NCBI GenBank assembly: GCA_014529385.2 | Contig: CM043959.1 | Coordinates: 12,334,309 to 12,398,308, forward strand | Origin: Adiantum capillus-veneris | Taxonomy: Eukaryota; Streptophyta; Polypodiopsida; Polypodiales; Pteridaceae | Length of the DNA: 64,000 bases | Direction: 5' to 3' | In this document: in pieces, positions 54,144-64,000 of the stretch | How positions within the stretch are numbered: position 1 is the first letter of the stretch | Layout: each line of letters starts with the position of its first letter | The notes under the pieces: model-generated | The model's input: the letters and a program-made list of their open reading frames with translations, nothing else | Told to the model about the DNA's origin: nothing | Databases searched by the model: none | Translations under genes and position numbers: made by a program

Positions 54144-55131
54144 GGGCTGCATCATATGTATTGAACCACTCTCTGTGAGGAGTCACATGAAACAATGCAC
54201 GTGAGTCGATAACCCAATCCTTTAAAGCATAGTCATCAGTGGAAACCAAAAATGTTGAATCCATGGCAGATGTGAGATAAATATCTCCATCAGAATCTTC
54301 AACAAAAACATTGTTGATCTCTTCAATCTTTATATTTGTTTCCTTAGTCTTGCCTTCTTCAGACTTCTTGTCTTTACCTTTCTCTTGTTTCCACTTTCGA
54401 CAGTCTTTCTTCATATGACCCTTTTTGTGACAATGATAGCACTCAATGTCACGTGATTTGCTACGAGATTTTCCTCTTTGATTCTGCTTGCCCTTTTCTT
54501 GTGATCGACCACAAACAACGAGAGCATTGCTAGTACCACAAGAAGTATCAAGATTCTTCCTGCTAACCTCTTTAGTAAGCAAACTGCCCTCAACATTAGC
54601 ACATGTTAAACCATCAGGAGGTGCTGAATTACTTATGGCTGTGCAAAAAGTATCCCAACTTTCTGGCAGCGTAACTAGCAAGAACATTGCTTTTGCCAAA
54701 TTGTCAAAATTGACTCCTTGTGCAGAAAGCTGACTGAAAATTGTGTTGAACTCATTGAGATGGTTGCACATGGGTGTTCCCTCATCCATCTTCAAATCAA
54801 CTAACTTTTTCAACCAATAAACCTGTGATGCTGCACTTTGCTTCTCATACAGGTCACGTAACTTCTTCCACAGCTCATAACTAGTCTTTTCCATGTTCAC
54901 ATTGAAGTACACATTCTTTGACAAAGTCAGCATAATGGTGAAGCTGGCAAGCTCATCCAACTCCTGCCAATCATACTCATCCATATCCTAAGGCTTTATC
55001 CCTTCCATCTTTATCGGCCGGATCTGCTTCTTCTGTACTAAGACATTGTAAATTTGTTCCTTCCAAAATGGGAAGTTAGTGCCATCTAACTTCTCAATGT
55101 TGAACAAAGAGTTATCCGATGATGAAGCCAT
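54144..55131 (-). pseudogene. Ty1/copia Gag and start of protease
   Basis: The ATG on the minus strand at 55131 opens MASSSDNSLFNIEKLDGTNF, the classic copia Gag start, then FWKEQIYNVL. A TAG interrupts after EGIKP, and the frame continues with SYELWKKLRDLYEKQSAAS, LKMDEGTPMCNHLNEFNTIF, LLVTLPESWD, a basic linker and the zinc knuckle CYHCHKKGHMKKDC. The protease begins WVIDSRALFHVTPH, where D-S-G-A-S is usual, so the catalytic glycine is lost. The frame joins 45217 across the inserted element with the GGGCT duplication at the border. Confidence 0.92.
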
Positions 55132-56165
55132 CACTCGACAAGGAACAAAGGTGATAGATCCGCTCCACTAAAGAAGATGATAGAAAACCTAAATTTTTTT
55201 GGCAGAGTCTCCTCTGCAAAACTGACTTCTGAACTCAAAATAAATGTGTACAATGACTGAAATGCTGATCAAAGTGGCTAAACCAGCAATATAAAATCTC
55301 AAAGAACTATCACTATCAATGTCTCCAACTCTAGAAGAGTGTCTCTGACCAACTGAAAACTATCAAAGGCACACGCATAAAGATGACATCAATGCCAACA
55401 ATGGCGGGTCAACAGACGCACACCAATATTGCACTAACCGCATAAACATACATCCTATGTCGATGCCAAAACTATGGGGATGTCGGGGGCTCGCTCCAAA
55501 ACCTGTATCACCGAAAGGATCTCCACATTTGAGAATCCCCCAGCTCAATAAAACCTTACCACGACCCTCAACAATAGGCTTTGCATATTTCCATCACAAT
55601 ACATAAACCGCATAAGATCTTACATCACCACAGAAACCCTTTTCTGTAACCGCTGCGGCGGTTTGTCTAATATAACAGATCCTCAAGACCTTACATCAAA
55701 TATGCATGTGACAGATATTGCAGAAAGAGTGTGAAACGAAAACTGTACGCAAAAGAACCGACGAGGGTAGACCACCCTGCTGTCTGAACGAAATATCTCT
55801 CAAACTGTGCAAAATTTGCAGAAACTTCCTTTTGCAAAGTTGTAGACTACGCAACAATAGTTGGGGAATGCGAGAATGGACTTGGAATAAGCTGTTTTTA
55901 CAGATCAAAACATATCTATAAAAATTTGCAGCTTCTACTTCACGACCTACAGACAGTCTCAGTGACGTATCTCAAAATTGGTGAAGATTTTGAGAAAACT
56001 TTCTTCTGCAAAGTTGAAGAGGAAAAAATTTTGGTCAAGAATTGCAGGAATCAGCTTAAATGAAGACATTTTGGTAGGCCAAAATAGATCTGTAAAAATG
56101 TACTACAGTTTTTGCTGCTTCTCCGCTTGCCTCCTCGCTGAGCTCCAATGGTGCTCCCAATCCTT
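55132..56165 (-). other. Copia leader
   Basis: About 1 kb between the Gag start and the primer site on the minus strand, without coding motifs. AAAATTTGCAG and CTTTTGCAAAGTTG/CTTCTGCAAAGTTG phrases recur (55815-56015), a sign of weak internal duplication. Confidence 0.5.
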
Positions 56166-56179
56166 GAGCTCTGATACCA
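56166..56179 (-). other. Primer-binding site, initiator-Met tRNA
   Basis: The minus-strand reading is TGGTATCAGAGCTC, a near-perfect plant copia primer site. Confidence 0.85.
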
Positions 56180-56320
56180 GTTGAAGAGTACGTGCAAGAG
56201 CGCGCGTGTGTGTGCATCAATGGAAAAGAGAGGAGACACAGGTTTGGTTGGACTCCAAACACAATGGTGTTAGGGTTATGAGTCCTTATTCGTTTATGTA
56301 GAATGAATGGTCAGTGTTAG
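56180..56320 (-). repeat. Copia 5' LTR, truncated
   Basis: Sequence to the right of the primer site should be the 3' end of the 5' LTR. Only about 140 bases remain before a plus-strand element begins. The cut point at about 56320 is approximate. No copia 3' LTR is seen, because the other end is lost at 43763. Confidence 0.55.
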
Positions 56321-57590
56321 TTCCCGGTAGTTTCCGGCCGCCGGACACTTAGGCGCGGCACATTGGGCTTTATCACCCCAGCAACTTCGAGTACTCAAAA
56401 GAAAAGATGCTCTCAAAAACCAACAAATCCCGATTCCCATTAATACTCTGAAACCAGATGATCCACTATGGAAATTACAGAAAGATGCAGTGTCAATGGA
56501 TGATGAATGGTTAGATGGAATGGACCTTCTCATCAAAGTACAACTAAACAATCATAGCACAAATGCATTGGTCGATACAGGAGCTCGAGCAAATGCAGTC
56601 AGTTATTCCACGTACAAGAAAGCAACAAGTCAGTCTTTGATAGTAGCAGGAATATCAACTATTAAAGGATGCAACAAGAACCCAACACCTACATTGGGAG
56701 TAGTCAACTTAAATGTGATAGTACATGGTTGTTCATGCCCTCATCAATTTGTATGATTACCATATGAACACATGAATGAAACAATGATTCTTGGAATCTC
56801 ATGGATGCAAACTTACAAGGCAGTACCAGATTGGGATACCAATCAGCTCAAGCTATCACCTAAAGGCGAACTACTCATTGTTCCAATTGCACCAAGCAAA
56901 GAGGAATGGAAAGGAGGTTACCAGTAGATCAAACCACAAAGCAATCAATCTTTTCCATCCTATCAACAAGCAAATGCTACAAGTAGCATGCAAGGAGTCA
57001 GGCAAATTTGGGTACCAAAAAGCACAGCTTAGGGACAAGCCGATTGAAATCTGGGTGTCCAAAACATCATCTACAGTACCAAAGATGGTTCCAAGGTTAA
57101 ATACACAAAGAGGAGCATCTTCAGACAGGAAATCTAATACAAAATGGATTTGGAAGAAAAAGGACCACTTATCTTCTCCGCAAACTGTAAAAGCGATCGA
57201 GCAATGGAGAGTTATGTCTCAGAAGACTCAACCACACCATTTTGACCAAAGCAAACCAAAATACCAATGGCGGGTAAAAGCTCGACAACCATCATTATTG
57301 ATACCAACAGCTCAAGAAATCAGTGTGCCAAAGCATCCTGACGGTAACAATAAAGGAAAGAGCACAAGATTTGCTCTTTGGAAGACAGCAAAGAAAACCT
57401 CGACATCAGAAACCCTTGAGTTAATTACTCAAGACCCAACTCTTGCACAGCATAATGGTTTCAACTGCATTGATCTTGAAAGTATGGTAGAGCCAACCAA
57501 GGCTATGCATAGACACGATTGTTCAACCCATGCACACAGTTGTCCCAGACTACGCCATCTAGGAGGGGTGGAAGGGAACTAAGTAATTAA
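56321..57590 (+). pseudogene. Retropepsin-bearing LTR-element remnant with tryptophan motifs
   Basis: An open stretch from about 56380 reads into KPDDPLWKLQKDAVSMDDEWL, then a retropepsin: ALVDTGARANAVSYSTYKK (intact D-T-G-A), CSCPHQFV, a stop, and ETMILGISWMQTY with DWDTNQLKLSP. After it, split over frames, come IWVPKST, IWVSKTS, KWIWKKK and YQWRVKAR (57010-57290), similar in style to the W-V-P-K motifs at 51309-51620. The end near 57580 has a purine-rich AGGAGGGGTGGAAGGGA, perhaps a polypurine tract. RT and integrase are not visible. The N-terminal Gag is cut by the copia LTR border. Confidence 0.65.
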
Positions 57591-57925
57591 GGGCAATGTT
57601 TGAAGAGGGAGGAAAAAGTTTGATATTAATGTGTGAATTTTTGCAAAATAAACTAATAATGCCCTTAACAAATCATCAATAGGGGAATTTATTTGATAAC
57701 ATCTCCCCGATGAGTGTAAATAGTGTAGAAATGATGAGAAAATCATCAAAAATTGTCCTTTTTTGGTTATTTTTCATCATTTTTCTTGATATTGGAAATT
57801 ACAAATGTAGAAATCCAACAAAAATAAATAAAGCTGTGTTTTTCAATGGATTTTCTTAATTATTGGATTTTCACTTTGCTTTTTTAGCGCATTTTGTTAT
57901 TTTCTTTGATACACATGTTTAGACG
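57591..57925. other. AT-rich spacer
   Basis: No coding or repeat features recognised between the retroelement remnant and the RT fragment. Confidence 0.45.
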
Positions 57926-58818
57926 ACATACATTACACAATGCTACAAAAACATTCCCATTTTTGGACCTTATGGTTTAATATCTATGTTAGACGAATCG
58001 ATAGATATTGTCTTTAAAAATAGAGCAAAAAACCATTACTTTGCTATTTCCTTTATCAAAGAACCAACATGGGCAAAAAAATATATGCACACTACCCCTC
58101 TTCACTTTAACCAAATGGAATTAATAGTTCATTTCCATTGGCTACTCAACAATAGATTTATCCAACTTGGAACAAGCTGTTTTAAACAACAAAAAGGGAT
58201 TCCTATGGGATTCTCCTGTCCACCAGTACTTTGTAATCTCTACTTGGCATACTTTGAATACAAATGGTATATCAAACCATTACATAACTAAGAGACACAG
58301 AAAAAACTCACACAATTCATACATACTGCAAGATTTATGGATGATATTCTTAGCTTAAACAATTTTTTATTAAAGAACAATTTATTAACATTTACCCCTT
58401 ATATGTGCTTAAAATAGAAGATACTTATGACTCTAGTATTTAATTAAAGGGAGAACCCTTTACGACTAGTACAACTTATCTTACGATTAAAATCACGCTA
58501 CTCGAACAATATTTAGGGGATTTTACAGCAAGATAGTTGAAAAAGAGATAAATTTAAATTTAGTAATATTGAATTTATATTAAAAAAAGCAATCATCCGT
58601 ATAAAAATGTGATCAATACTTGCTTAGCAATTCTCTATCTTATTATGTACTCTCCAGTGATTCCTTCATAGCATTTGGAGAAATCTCTAAACTGGTAAAC
58701 AGATTTATGCACAGTGGGTTTCTAAAACCTAAAATAATTAATACCATTATTCAATATATTAATAAAAATGATTGGCCTGGAACTAATACCAACACAAATA
58801 CCATCATCACTCTGATGA
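57926..58818 (+). pseudogene. Penelope-like reverse transcriptase fragment
   Basis: The plus-strand frame before and through 57986-58291 shows TQCYKNIP (compare x-x-Y-T-N-I-P in motif A), FHWLLNNRFIQLGTSCFKQQ, KGIPMGFSCPPVLCNLYLAYFE (motif B, about 58193-58260) and, after a frame break, RFMDDILSLNN (motif C with D-D, 58330-58364). A KIEDTYDSS block and FIAFGEISKLVNRFMHSGF end it. The G-I-P-M-G plus F-x-D-D-I-L combination fits Penelope-like RTs rather than LTR or LINE RTs. Several stops are present, no GIY-YIG endonuclease is visible, and the N-terminus is missing. The RT class is fairly sure, the exact clade is not. Confidence 0.65.
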
Positions 58819-58889
58819 GGTAGTGGGCCACACTCTATGGGTCTACTGCCTCATAGAGTGAGTGTGCCTGGGTTTGGGCAGGATCACAC
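58819..58889 (+). other. Structured 3' end of the Penelope-like element
   Basis: CACTCTATG (58831-58839) pairs perfectly with CATAGAGTG (58852-58860). A second arm pairs AGTGTGCCTG (58861-58870) with CAGGATCACACT (58879-58890). The first hairpin is conserved as a structure in the second copy at 61009-61045. Confidence 0.5.
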
Positions 58890-59611
58890 TGTTAAGTATG
58901 GAGCCTGCTTTACCCTTGTAATTTTCTGTGGTAAAAGCGCACATTTGTAAGGCCCCCATTATGAAGAGAAGCCATTGTGCGTGAAGGAAAATCACTCGCC
59001 GGAAACCAAAATTTTCACGGCCAAAAATCAGGGGCAACTTTAGGGGCCCCTGAGACTTTTTTTCCCCTCGCCGGAATATTCCTTTTCGCCTGAATATCAT
59101 GGCCGGACGGCAGCGAGAAAGTGGTCGGAAAACAACCGTCGGTTGGTCGATGGTCGGAAGTCAATGGCCGGTGGCCGGTGGCCGAATTCAAAAGCGGACT
59201 TGTCTTCTCAAGGGCGACCACACATGGGCGGATTGGAGGGTCCGATTTGGACTTATCTACACAAGGGCGGCTACACATGGCTGCCTCTCATGAGAGAGGG
59301 CAACCCTTTTGGCCTATAAAAGGAGGCCATTTCTACACACATTTCATAGTGTGAAGTTGATGCAACAAGGTGAGTGTGAGGTGGTGAGAGTGAAGCAAGG
59401 CGGGAGCTCCATTAAGGGTATAATCCCTTTGTAAACTACTTCTTGTTTTGAAGTACTAAAGCCATGGACGTAGCCCACATTGGGTGAACCATGTATATCG
59501 TGTGTACTCTCTCTCTCTCTCTACTCTATAATCTCGTGTATGTAAATCTATCTCTCTCCATTAAGTAATCTACTCAATTATATATTTAGCTACGTCTTAT
59601 TTCCTAACAAC
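58890..59611 (+). repeat. Copia 5' LTR
   Basis: It starts TGTTAAGTATGG and ends CCTAACA, giving TGTTA...TAACA ends, directly before a primer site. The TATA box CTATAAAAGG lies at 59314-59323. The LTR is about 722 bases. The start is chosen from the matching 5-base ends and overlaps the structured RNA end by one base. Confidence 0.7.
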
Positions 59612-59626
59612 TGGTATCAGAGCCAA
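59612..59626 (+). other. Primer-binding site, initiator-Met tRNA
   Basis: ACTGGTATCAGAGCC directly follows the LTR end. It is the canonical copia site. Confidence 0.9.
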
Positions 59627-59682
59627 GTTTACTCATAGCTAAATTATCTCAAGGAAAGGATTCCTTGAATTGAGTGGGAGTT

Positions 59683-60717
59683 ATGGCGGAGGAAGGGAAG
59701 TTCAAGATTGAGAAGTTTAACGGAAAAAACTACCAACATTGGAAGATGCAGATTGAAGACTATCTCTACCAGAAGGACCTCTATTTGCCACTAGGCGGTC
59801 TTGCAAAGAAGCCCGCAACGATGGCAGATGAATTATGGATTGTACTTGATCAAAAGGCCCTGGGAACAATCCGGTTAAGCTTGGCGTCAACAGTGGCCTT
59901 CAATGTTTCGGAGATGAAGACCACGGAGGAATTGATGAAGTCACTTGACGACTTCTACGAGAAACCATCGGCATCCAATAAGGTATTTCTTATGAAGCGC
60001 TTGTTCAATCTAAAGATGACAGAGAATGGTTTAGTTGCAGAACACCTAAATGAATTTAACACAAACATAAGTCAACTTCGATCGTTGAAAATCAATTTTG
60101 ATGATGAAGTGCGAGCTCTCCTTATACTATCATCTCTACCGGATAGTTGGGATAGCCTTGTAATGGTTGTAAGTAATTCTATCTCTGGTACAAATACTCT
60201 TAAGTTTGATGATGTTGTGGGTGTTCTCCTAAGCGAGGAAATGCGAAGGAGAAGTACAGGAGAATCATCAAGTGCTGCACTATCAATGGAAACAAGAGGA
60301 AGGCCTAAGGAAAGGTTCAAAAACCAAAAGGGTCGTGATCGCTCAAGGCGGAGCAAGTCACGCACAAAGTCAGTTCTTGAATGTTGGAACTGCGGCAAGA
60401 AGGGCCACGTGAAGAAGGATTGCTGGTCCAAGAAGAAGAAGGAGACAGAGTCTCAAGACAACAAGCCAACATCGGAGGCCAATGTGGTAGGTAAAGTAGA
60501 GCAAGATGCTCTAATTCTCTCATTAGACAATGTGTCTAATTCCTGGATAGTAGATTCCGGGGCTTCATTCCATGCGACACCACACAAGCAACATTTCCAA
60601 GACTACACCAAAGGTAATTTTGGGTATGTATACTTGGGAGATGATGAAGCTTGTGAGATTGTCGGCAAAGGTACAGTTTCTGTCAAAACTGCTAATGGAA
60701 ATGAATGGAAGCTATGA
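59683..60717 (+). pseudogene. Ty1/copia Gag and protease start, 3'-truncated
   Basis: The ATG at 59683 (MAEEGKFKIEKFNGKNYQHW) is the usual copia Gag start, and the open frame has no internal stop. Blocks: ELWIVLDQKALGTIRLSL, ELMKSLDDFYEKPSASNK, LKMTENGLVAEHLNEFN, LLILSSLPDSWD, a Lys/Arg-rich linker, and the zinc knuckle CWNCGKKGHVKKDC (about residues 236-249). The protease has an intact SWIVDSGASFHATPHK (D-S-G-A). It ends at TGA 60715-60717 after NGNEWKL, exactly where unrelated Penelope-like sequence begins, so the rest of pol is missing. Gag would form particles and the protease would process it. Confidence 0.92.
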
Positions 60718-61062
60718 CATCCATACTATTTTCTACTGACTAACAAAGCCTTAAAACTCTGGATGGAGTATAATCCTCTTTGTTAACATTATCACCTATT
60801 GCTATGATGAGACTCATGGAATTTATGATATGATACAGCACTTTAGCTTCAGATTTAATTATTAGTTTACTCTACATGATTCTATATTCTTCTTCTATTT
60901 GCTTCGCGGCTTGGGAGGATATCAATCATCTCATTAACAGATTCTCACATAATAAATGGCCTAGGAACTAATCTTACTAATCCTTTCACATTAATCAGGA
61001 AGTAGGCCCATACTCAATGGGCCTACTGCCGACCCATTGTGTATGGTGCCTAGGATAGGGCC
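60718..61062 (+). pseudogene. Second Penelope-like 3' end fragment
   Basis: The translation includes WEDINHLINRFSHNKW, related to the FGEISKLVNRFMHSGF block at 58670. The DNA from about 60955 (AATGGCCTAGGAACTAAT) matches 58770-58890 (GATTGGCCTGGAACTAAT). Hairpin 1 is AGTAGGCCCAT (61001-61011) with ATGGGCCTACT (61017-61027). Hairpin 2 is CATACTCAATGGG (61009-61021) with CCCATTGTGTATG (61033-61045). They overlap, so they are alternatives. Confidence 0.55.
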
Positions 61063-61063
61063 G

Positions 61064-61064
<1 letters not shown>

Positions 61065-61095
<31 letters not shown>
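61065..61095. repeat. (CA)n microsatellite
   Basis: About 31 bases of CA directly after the Penelope-like 3' end. Short microsatellites at this position are frequent for elements that prime at the target. Confidence 0.9.
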
Positions 61096-61100
<5 letters not shown>

Positions 61101-61500
61101 TCACTATGAGTGGTTTCTTTCAAGCCTATAACCCATAACCACACACTTACTCTCACCTGATACACTATCTTTGGATAGTTTATGGGAGTTTGGAACCCTT
61201 TACGTGATCTAAGCCATACCTACTGATAGCCCAGTAATGAAGATTACCTCTCAACACAAATGATTTTTTTTTTGTCTCCCAGGTATTGGAGAGAGAATCT
61301 CCTACTAAGTTGTGGAGATACCTGGTTGGTATTTAGTTGGAACATCACACCCTCCACCCCTTCTCTAGTGTTTAGCCTTCAGCGTAAAGCTCAAATAATC
61401 TGCAAGATCAAAACAAAATAAAAATAGTCATCATCAACGTGTAGCTCCTCTCCACTGTGTTTTGATCATGACAATGTCAATTCAACTGCCCACTAAATCC
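61096..61500. other. No recognisable feature
   Basis: No open frame of note and no repeats recognised. Confidence 0.45.
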
Positions 61501-61501
61501 A

Positions 61502-61533
<32 letters not shown>

Positions 61534-61709
61534 CTAAGGGATCCCTCCATCACACTACCTCTCTCGCATACCCTTCACCCTCTATCCCTCTTTCTCCCCC
61601 CCTCTCTCATTCTTTCTTCCTCCCTCTCTCATTCTCTATCCCTCCCTCTCACATGGCATCCTCTCTCTCTCTCTCTCTCTCTCCCCCCCCCCCCCCCCCC
61701 CCCCCCCCC
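61501..61709. repeat. CT-rich low-complexity stretch ending in 27 C
   Basis: (CT)n blocks alternate with CCCTC/ATTC phrases. A run of 27 C (61683-61709) ends the stretch directly before LINE coding. Confidence 0.9.
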
Positions 61710-61715
61710 TTCGCA

Positions 61716-64000
61716 ACATTAGAATGCAAGTGAATTTTTTTCAAAGAAGTAATTTTCTCTTGTGCAAAGGAATTCTTTTCGGTGAAACACATGTCTTGCA
61801 AAAGGTCTAAGAAGGGTAGCACCAAGAAGAAATGGTTTGACATGGAATGTAGTCAAGCCCGAAAACACTTGCTAAGTTTGGATGTAAATGGAAGTTTACT
61901 TGGAACTTTCACACACATACAAAGCACTTGTTCAAAAAAAGAGAAGGGGGGAAGTCAAAAAACGGCTTCTTTTAGCACAAGAGAAAGCGCATGCATGTGG
62001 CAAGTTTTGGCAAAACCTAAAAGGCAAGCGTGTTGAGAGCTTTGATGACTTGACTCTTGAGGATATGTATACGCATTGCAAGAACCTCTATGAGAAACTC
62101 AATGTTGATAAGATGGAGTATTGTAGCTCCCTTCCATTTAGGCCTCCCTTCTTTACCATTGAAGATGTATGCCACGCGCTTGAGAAACTTGCTACTTGCA
62201 AAGCAGGGGACCTTCAAGGTGTCAAGGCTGAAATGATAAAATGGACACGGGAGAAAACATGGTATTGGATACGCGATATGTTTAACCTTGCACTTTAACA
62301 TGGCATGCCTCATGATTGGAGTACAAATTGGATCGAACCTTTGCACAAAGGAGGAGATGTAAACAATGTGAGCAACTATCGCACTACAATGGTTGGTTCT
62401 TTGATGGCAAAGTTATTTGGATGTATCATGGAGATGAAGATAAGTGAATGGGCTGAAAAAAACAGCAAACATGCGCTTGGCCAAGCGGGTTTTCAAAAGC
62501 ATCATAGCACTATTGATCACCTTGTTACTCTTGGAGTTCTTATGGAAGCGTCTCGATTGAAAGGAAAAAAGTTGTATTGTTGCTTTGTGGATTTCAAGAA
62601 AGCTTTTGACATGGTACCGTGAGGAAAGCTTTGGAGACGTATGTAAAGCCTTCAAGTTTCAAGAGAATTTATGCATACACTCTTTCGCATCTACCAAAAA
62701 GTGATATGTCGACTACGTATGAGAGATGGAATTTCAGAATTTTTTTCAAGCACCATTGGTGTCAAACAAGGATTTCCACTTCCGTCAACCCTCTTTGGGC
62801 TACTCATTAATGAATTTTGAAATGCATGGTTCTTGATTTTATGCAACAAGAAGGCATAGAAGAGGTTAAGATTGAAAATGCAGTGATCATGCTTTTGCTT
62901 TATGCCGATGATGTAGTGCTCTTGGCACATACTTTAGAGGATGCACAAAAGCTTATGAGTGTGTTGGAACGCTTTTGCCTACATAGCGGACTAATCGTGA
63001 ATGGATCCAAAACCAAGGTTTTTCTTGTAAAGACCCTCAATGAAAAAAATACATGCATTGTATACAACAATGAGCAACTTGAAGTGGTAGATAGCTTCAA
63101 GTACCTTCGCCTTGAGGTTCCATCCAATCATAAATGGAAGGATTGCGCAATGCGTCGCTTGGAAGCCGATAAGAGGGCTTATTATGCATTTGAAAACATG
63201 TGCAATGTTGGAGAGATCAAGTGTTGGGCTCTCAAAAAGTACCTCTTTAACACTTTGGTGACACTGGTGCTTCTTTATGGAGTGGAGGTGTGGGGTGGTA
63301 GCATTGGAAAGTCTACTTGGAAAGAGTTTGAGAATGTTCAAAAACGTTTTCTCACCAACTTTTTCCAAGTCAAGACACAAACACCGTACATGCTCTTACT
63401 TCTTGAGTCTGGATCGCTTCCCATTGAGGTCTTGCTCATACAAAGGGTTGTGGAGTACATGCTTAAGACACAACGTAGCCCTTTGTATATCGACTTCCTA
63501 GAATTGCATATGAAGCAATTCAAAAGGTCCAAAAGGCATGCAAGAGCAAAATACTAAGTTTGGGGTGGATGCTTAACATCAAGAAATGGTTTGGAAGATG
63601 GGATGCATGTCACTTGGTCAAGGATGCATCAATCGACTCCCAACTTAATGAGGCCTTCTTACAAAGCCAATGTATCATGGCTTGGGAGAAATCCGGAGGT
63701 TCTCACATCAGCCATTACACCACACACATTGCCCCAAACTACAAATCTCTCTTCTTCTTCGAACGAGGTAACCGAACCCATCCCTACATCCTTGAGCTTA
63801 TCCCGTTGAGTACGATCTGCACCATTGCCTCCATTCGTCTTAGCTCCCATTCTCTACATTGCGAAACAGGACGTTGGGGCACTTGCGAGGAGTCTAATTG
63901 ACTTTGCACCTTATGCCCTCGTCAAGTGCGAGGGAGTGAGTACCACACACTACTTGAGTGCTCAGCTTTTGACCACATTAGGTCCATCCATGAGCTCTCC
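61716..64000 (+). pseudogene. Non-LTR retrotransposon ORF2: RT and C-terminal zinc domain, runs off the window
   Basis: Order: KKWFDMECSQARKHLL (end of the linker after the endonuclease), LAQEKAHACGKFWQNLKG, ATCKAGDLQGVKAEMIKW, WIEPLHKGGDVNNVSNYR, AGFQKHHSTIDHL, LYCCFVDFKKAFDMVP (motif A), GVKQGFPL, LLLYADDVVLLA (motif C, about 62893-62928), FKYLRLEV, YGVEVWGGSI and, near the edge, SSHSLHCETGRWG, then LCTLCP...YHTLLECSAF, the C-C-H-C tail. Frame shifts lie near 61900 and 63550, others between 62620 and 62820. Stops include 62296-62298, 62620 and 63899-63901. The endonuclease is missing, so the copy is 5'-truncated at the C run. It belongs to another family than the LINE at 11387. Confidence 0.88.

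Noticed and set aside
56166-56179. tRNA gene near TGGTATCAGAGC
   Set aside because: Only the primer-binding complement is present. No cloverleaf can be drawn around it or at the other primer sites.
58811-58850. CTGATGAG next to a Penelope-like 3' end, suggestive of a hammerhead ribozyme
   Set aside because: The conserved GAAA after stem II and a proper cleavage site are missing, and the second copy reads AATCAGGAAG at this place. The core is therefore not conserved.

Overview
This is a gene-poor, repeat-dense stretch of plant nuclear DNA. Almost every recognisable coding trace belongs to a transposable element, most elements are broken, and many sit inside one another. I find no convincing host gene, no tRNA or rRNA gene, no CRISPR array and nothing of bacterial origin. 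Plant origin is supported by Ty1/copia elements primed by initiator-Met tRNA, chromodomain Ty3/gypsy elements, Tat-like gypsy elements primed by an Asp-tRNA-type site, hAT transposases of the BED/DUF659/dimerisation type, and a LINE with a DUF4283-like ORF1 and a zf-RVT tail. The LINE families resemble, from memory only, proteins predicted in fern genomes, so a fern is my best guess (inference). Long GA/CT microsatellites are abundant.

Layout. 1-7140: two related Ty3/gypsy elements meet tail to tail at about 1300. The minus-strand one (1301-7140) has lost its RT to integrase region and is interrupted by the 3' part of a plus-strand LTR element that carries an unrecognised ORF (3931-5930). 7141-18415: one minus-strand copia pol gene, split by a hAT element (7570-10882, 8-bp target duplication) and by a 6.6-kb LINE (11387-17984, 15-bp duplication and poly(A)). 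18590-21846: a second, 5'-truncated copy of the same hAT. 21847-27722: microsatellites, a LINE 3' remnant, two foldback or MITE-like elements and unassigned DNA. 27723-33182: a lone copia-type 5' LTR, a minus-strand chromodomain gypsy remnant, and a short non-autonomous element with two long direct repeats. 34684-43763: two Tat-like gypsy 5' halves in inverted orientation, whose leaders carry a 22-bp palindrome about every 290 bp. 43764-55131 with leader and LTR to about 56320: another minus-strand copia element, split by an intact-looking 8.9-kb LTR element (45218-54143, 5-bp target duplication) that encodes Gag and protease but no RT or integrase. 56321-57590: another protease-bearing remnant. 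57926-61062: Penelope-like RT remnants on both sides of a copia LTR-gag segment. 61716-64000: a further LINE that runs off the window.

How the parts relate. The order of insertion can be read from the nesting. Copia elements were the targets, and the hAT, the LINE and the Gag-protease element came later. The most interesting pieces are the RT-less Gag-protease elements with repeated W-V/I-P-K motifs after the protease, the Penelope-like RT with a structured 3' end, the palindrome-studded leaders, and the LTR element with an ORF of unknown function directly before its polypurine tract. Translations and alignments were done by eye, so boundaries marked as approximate may be off by tens of bases.
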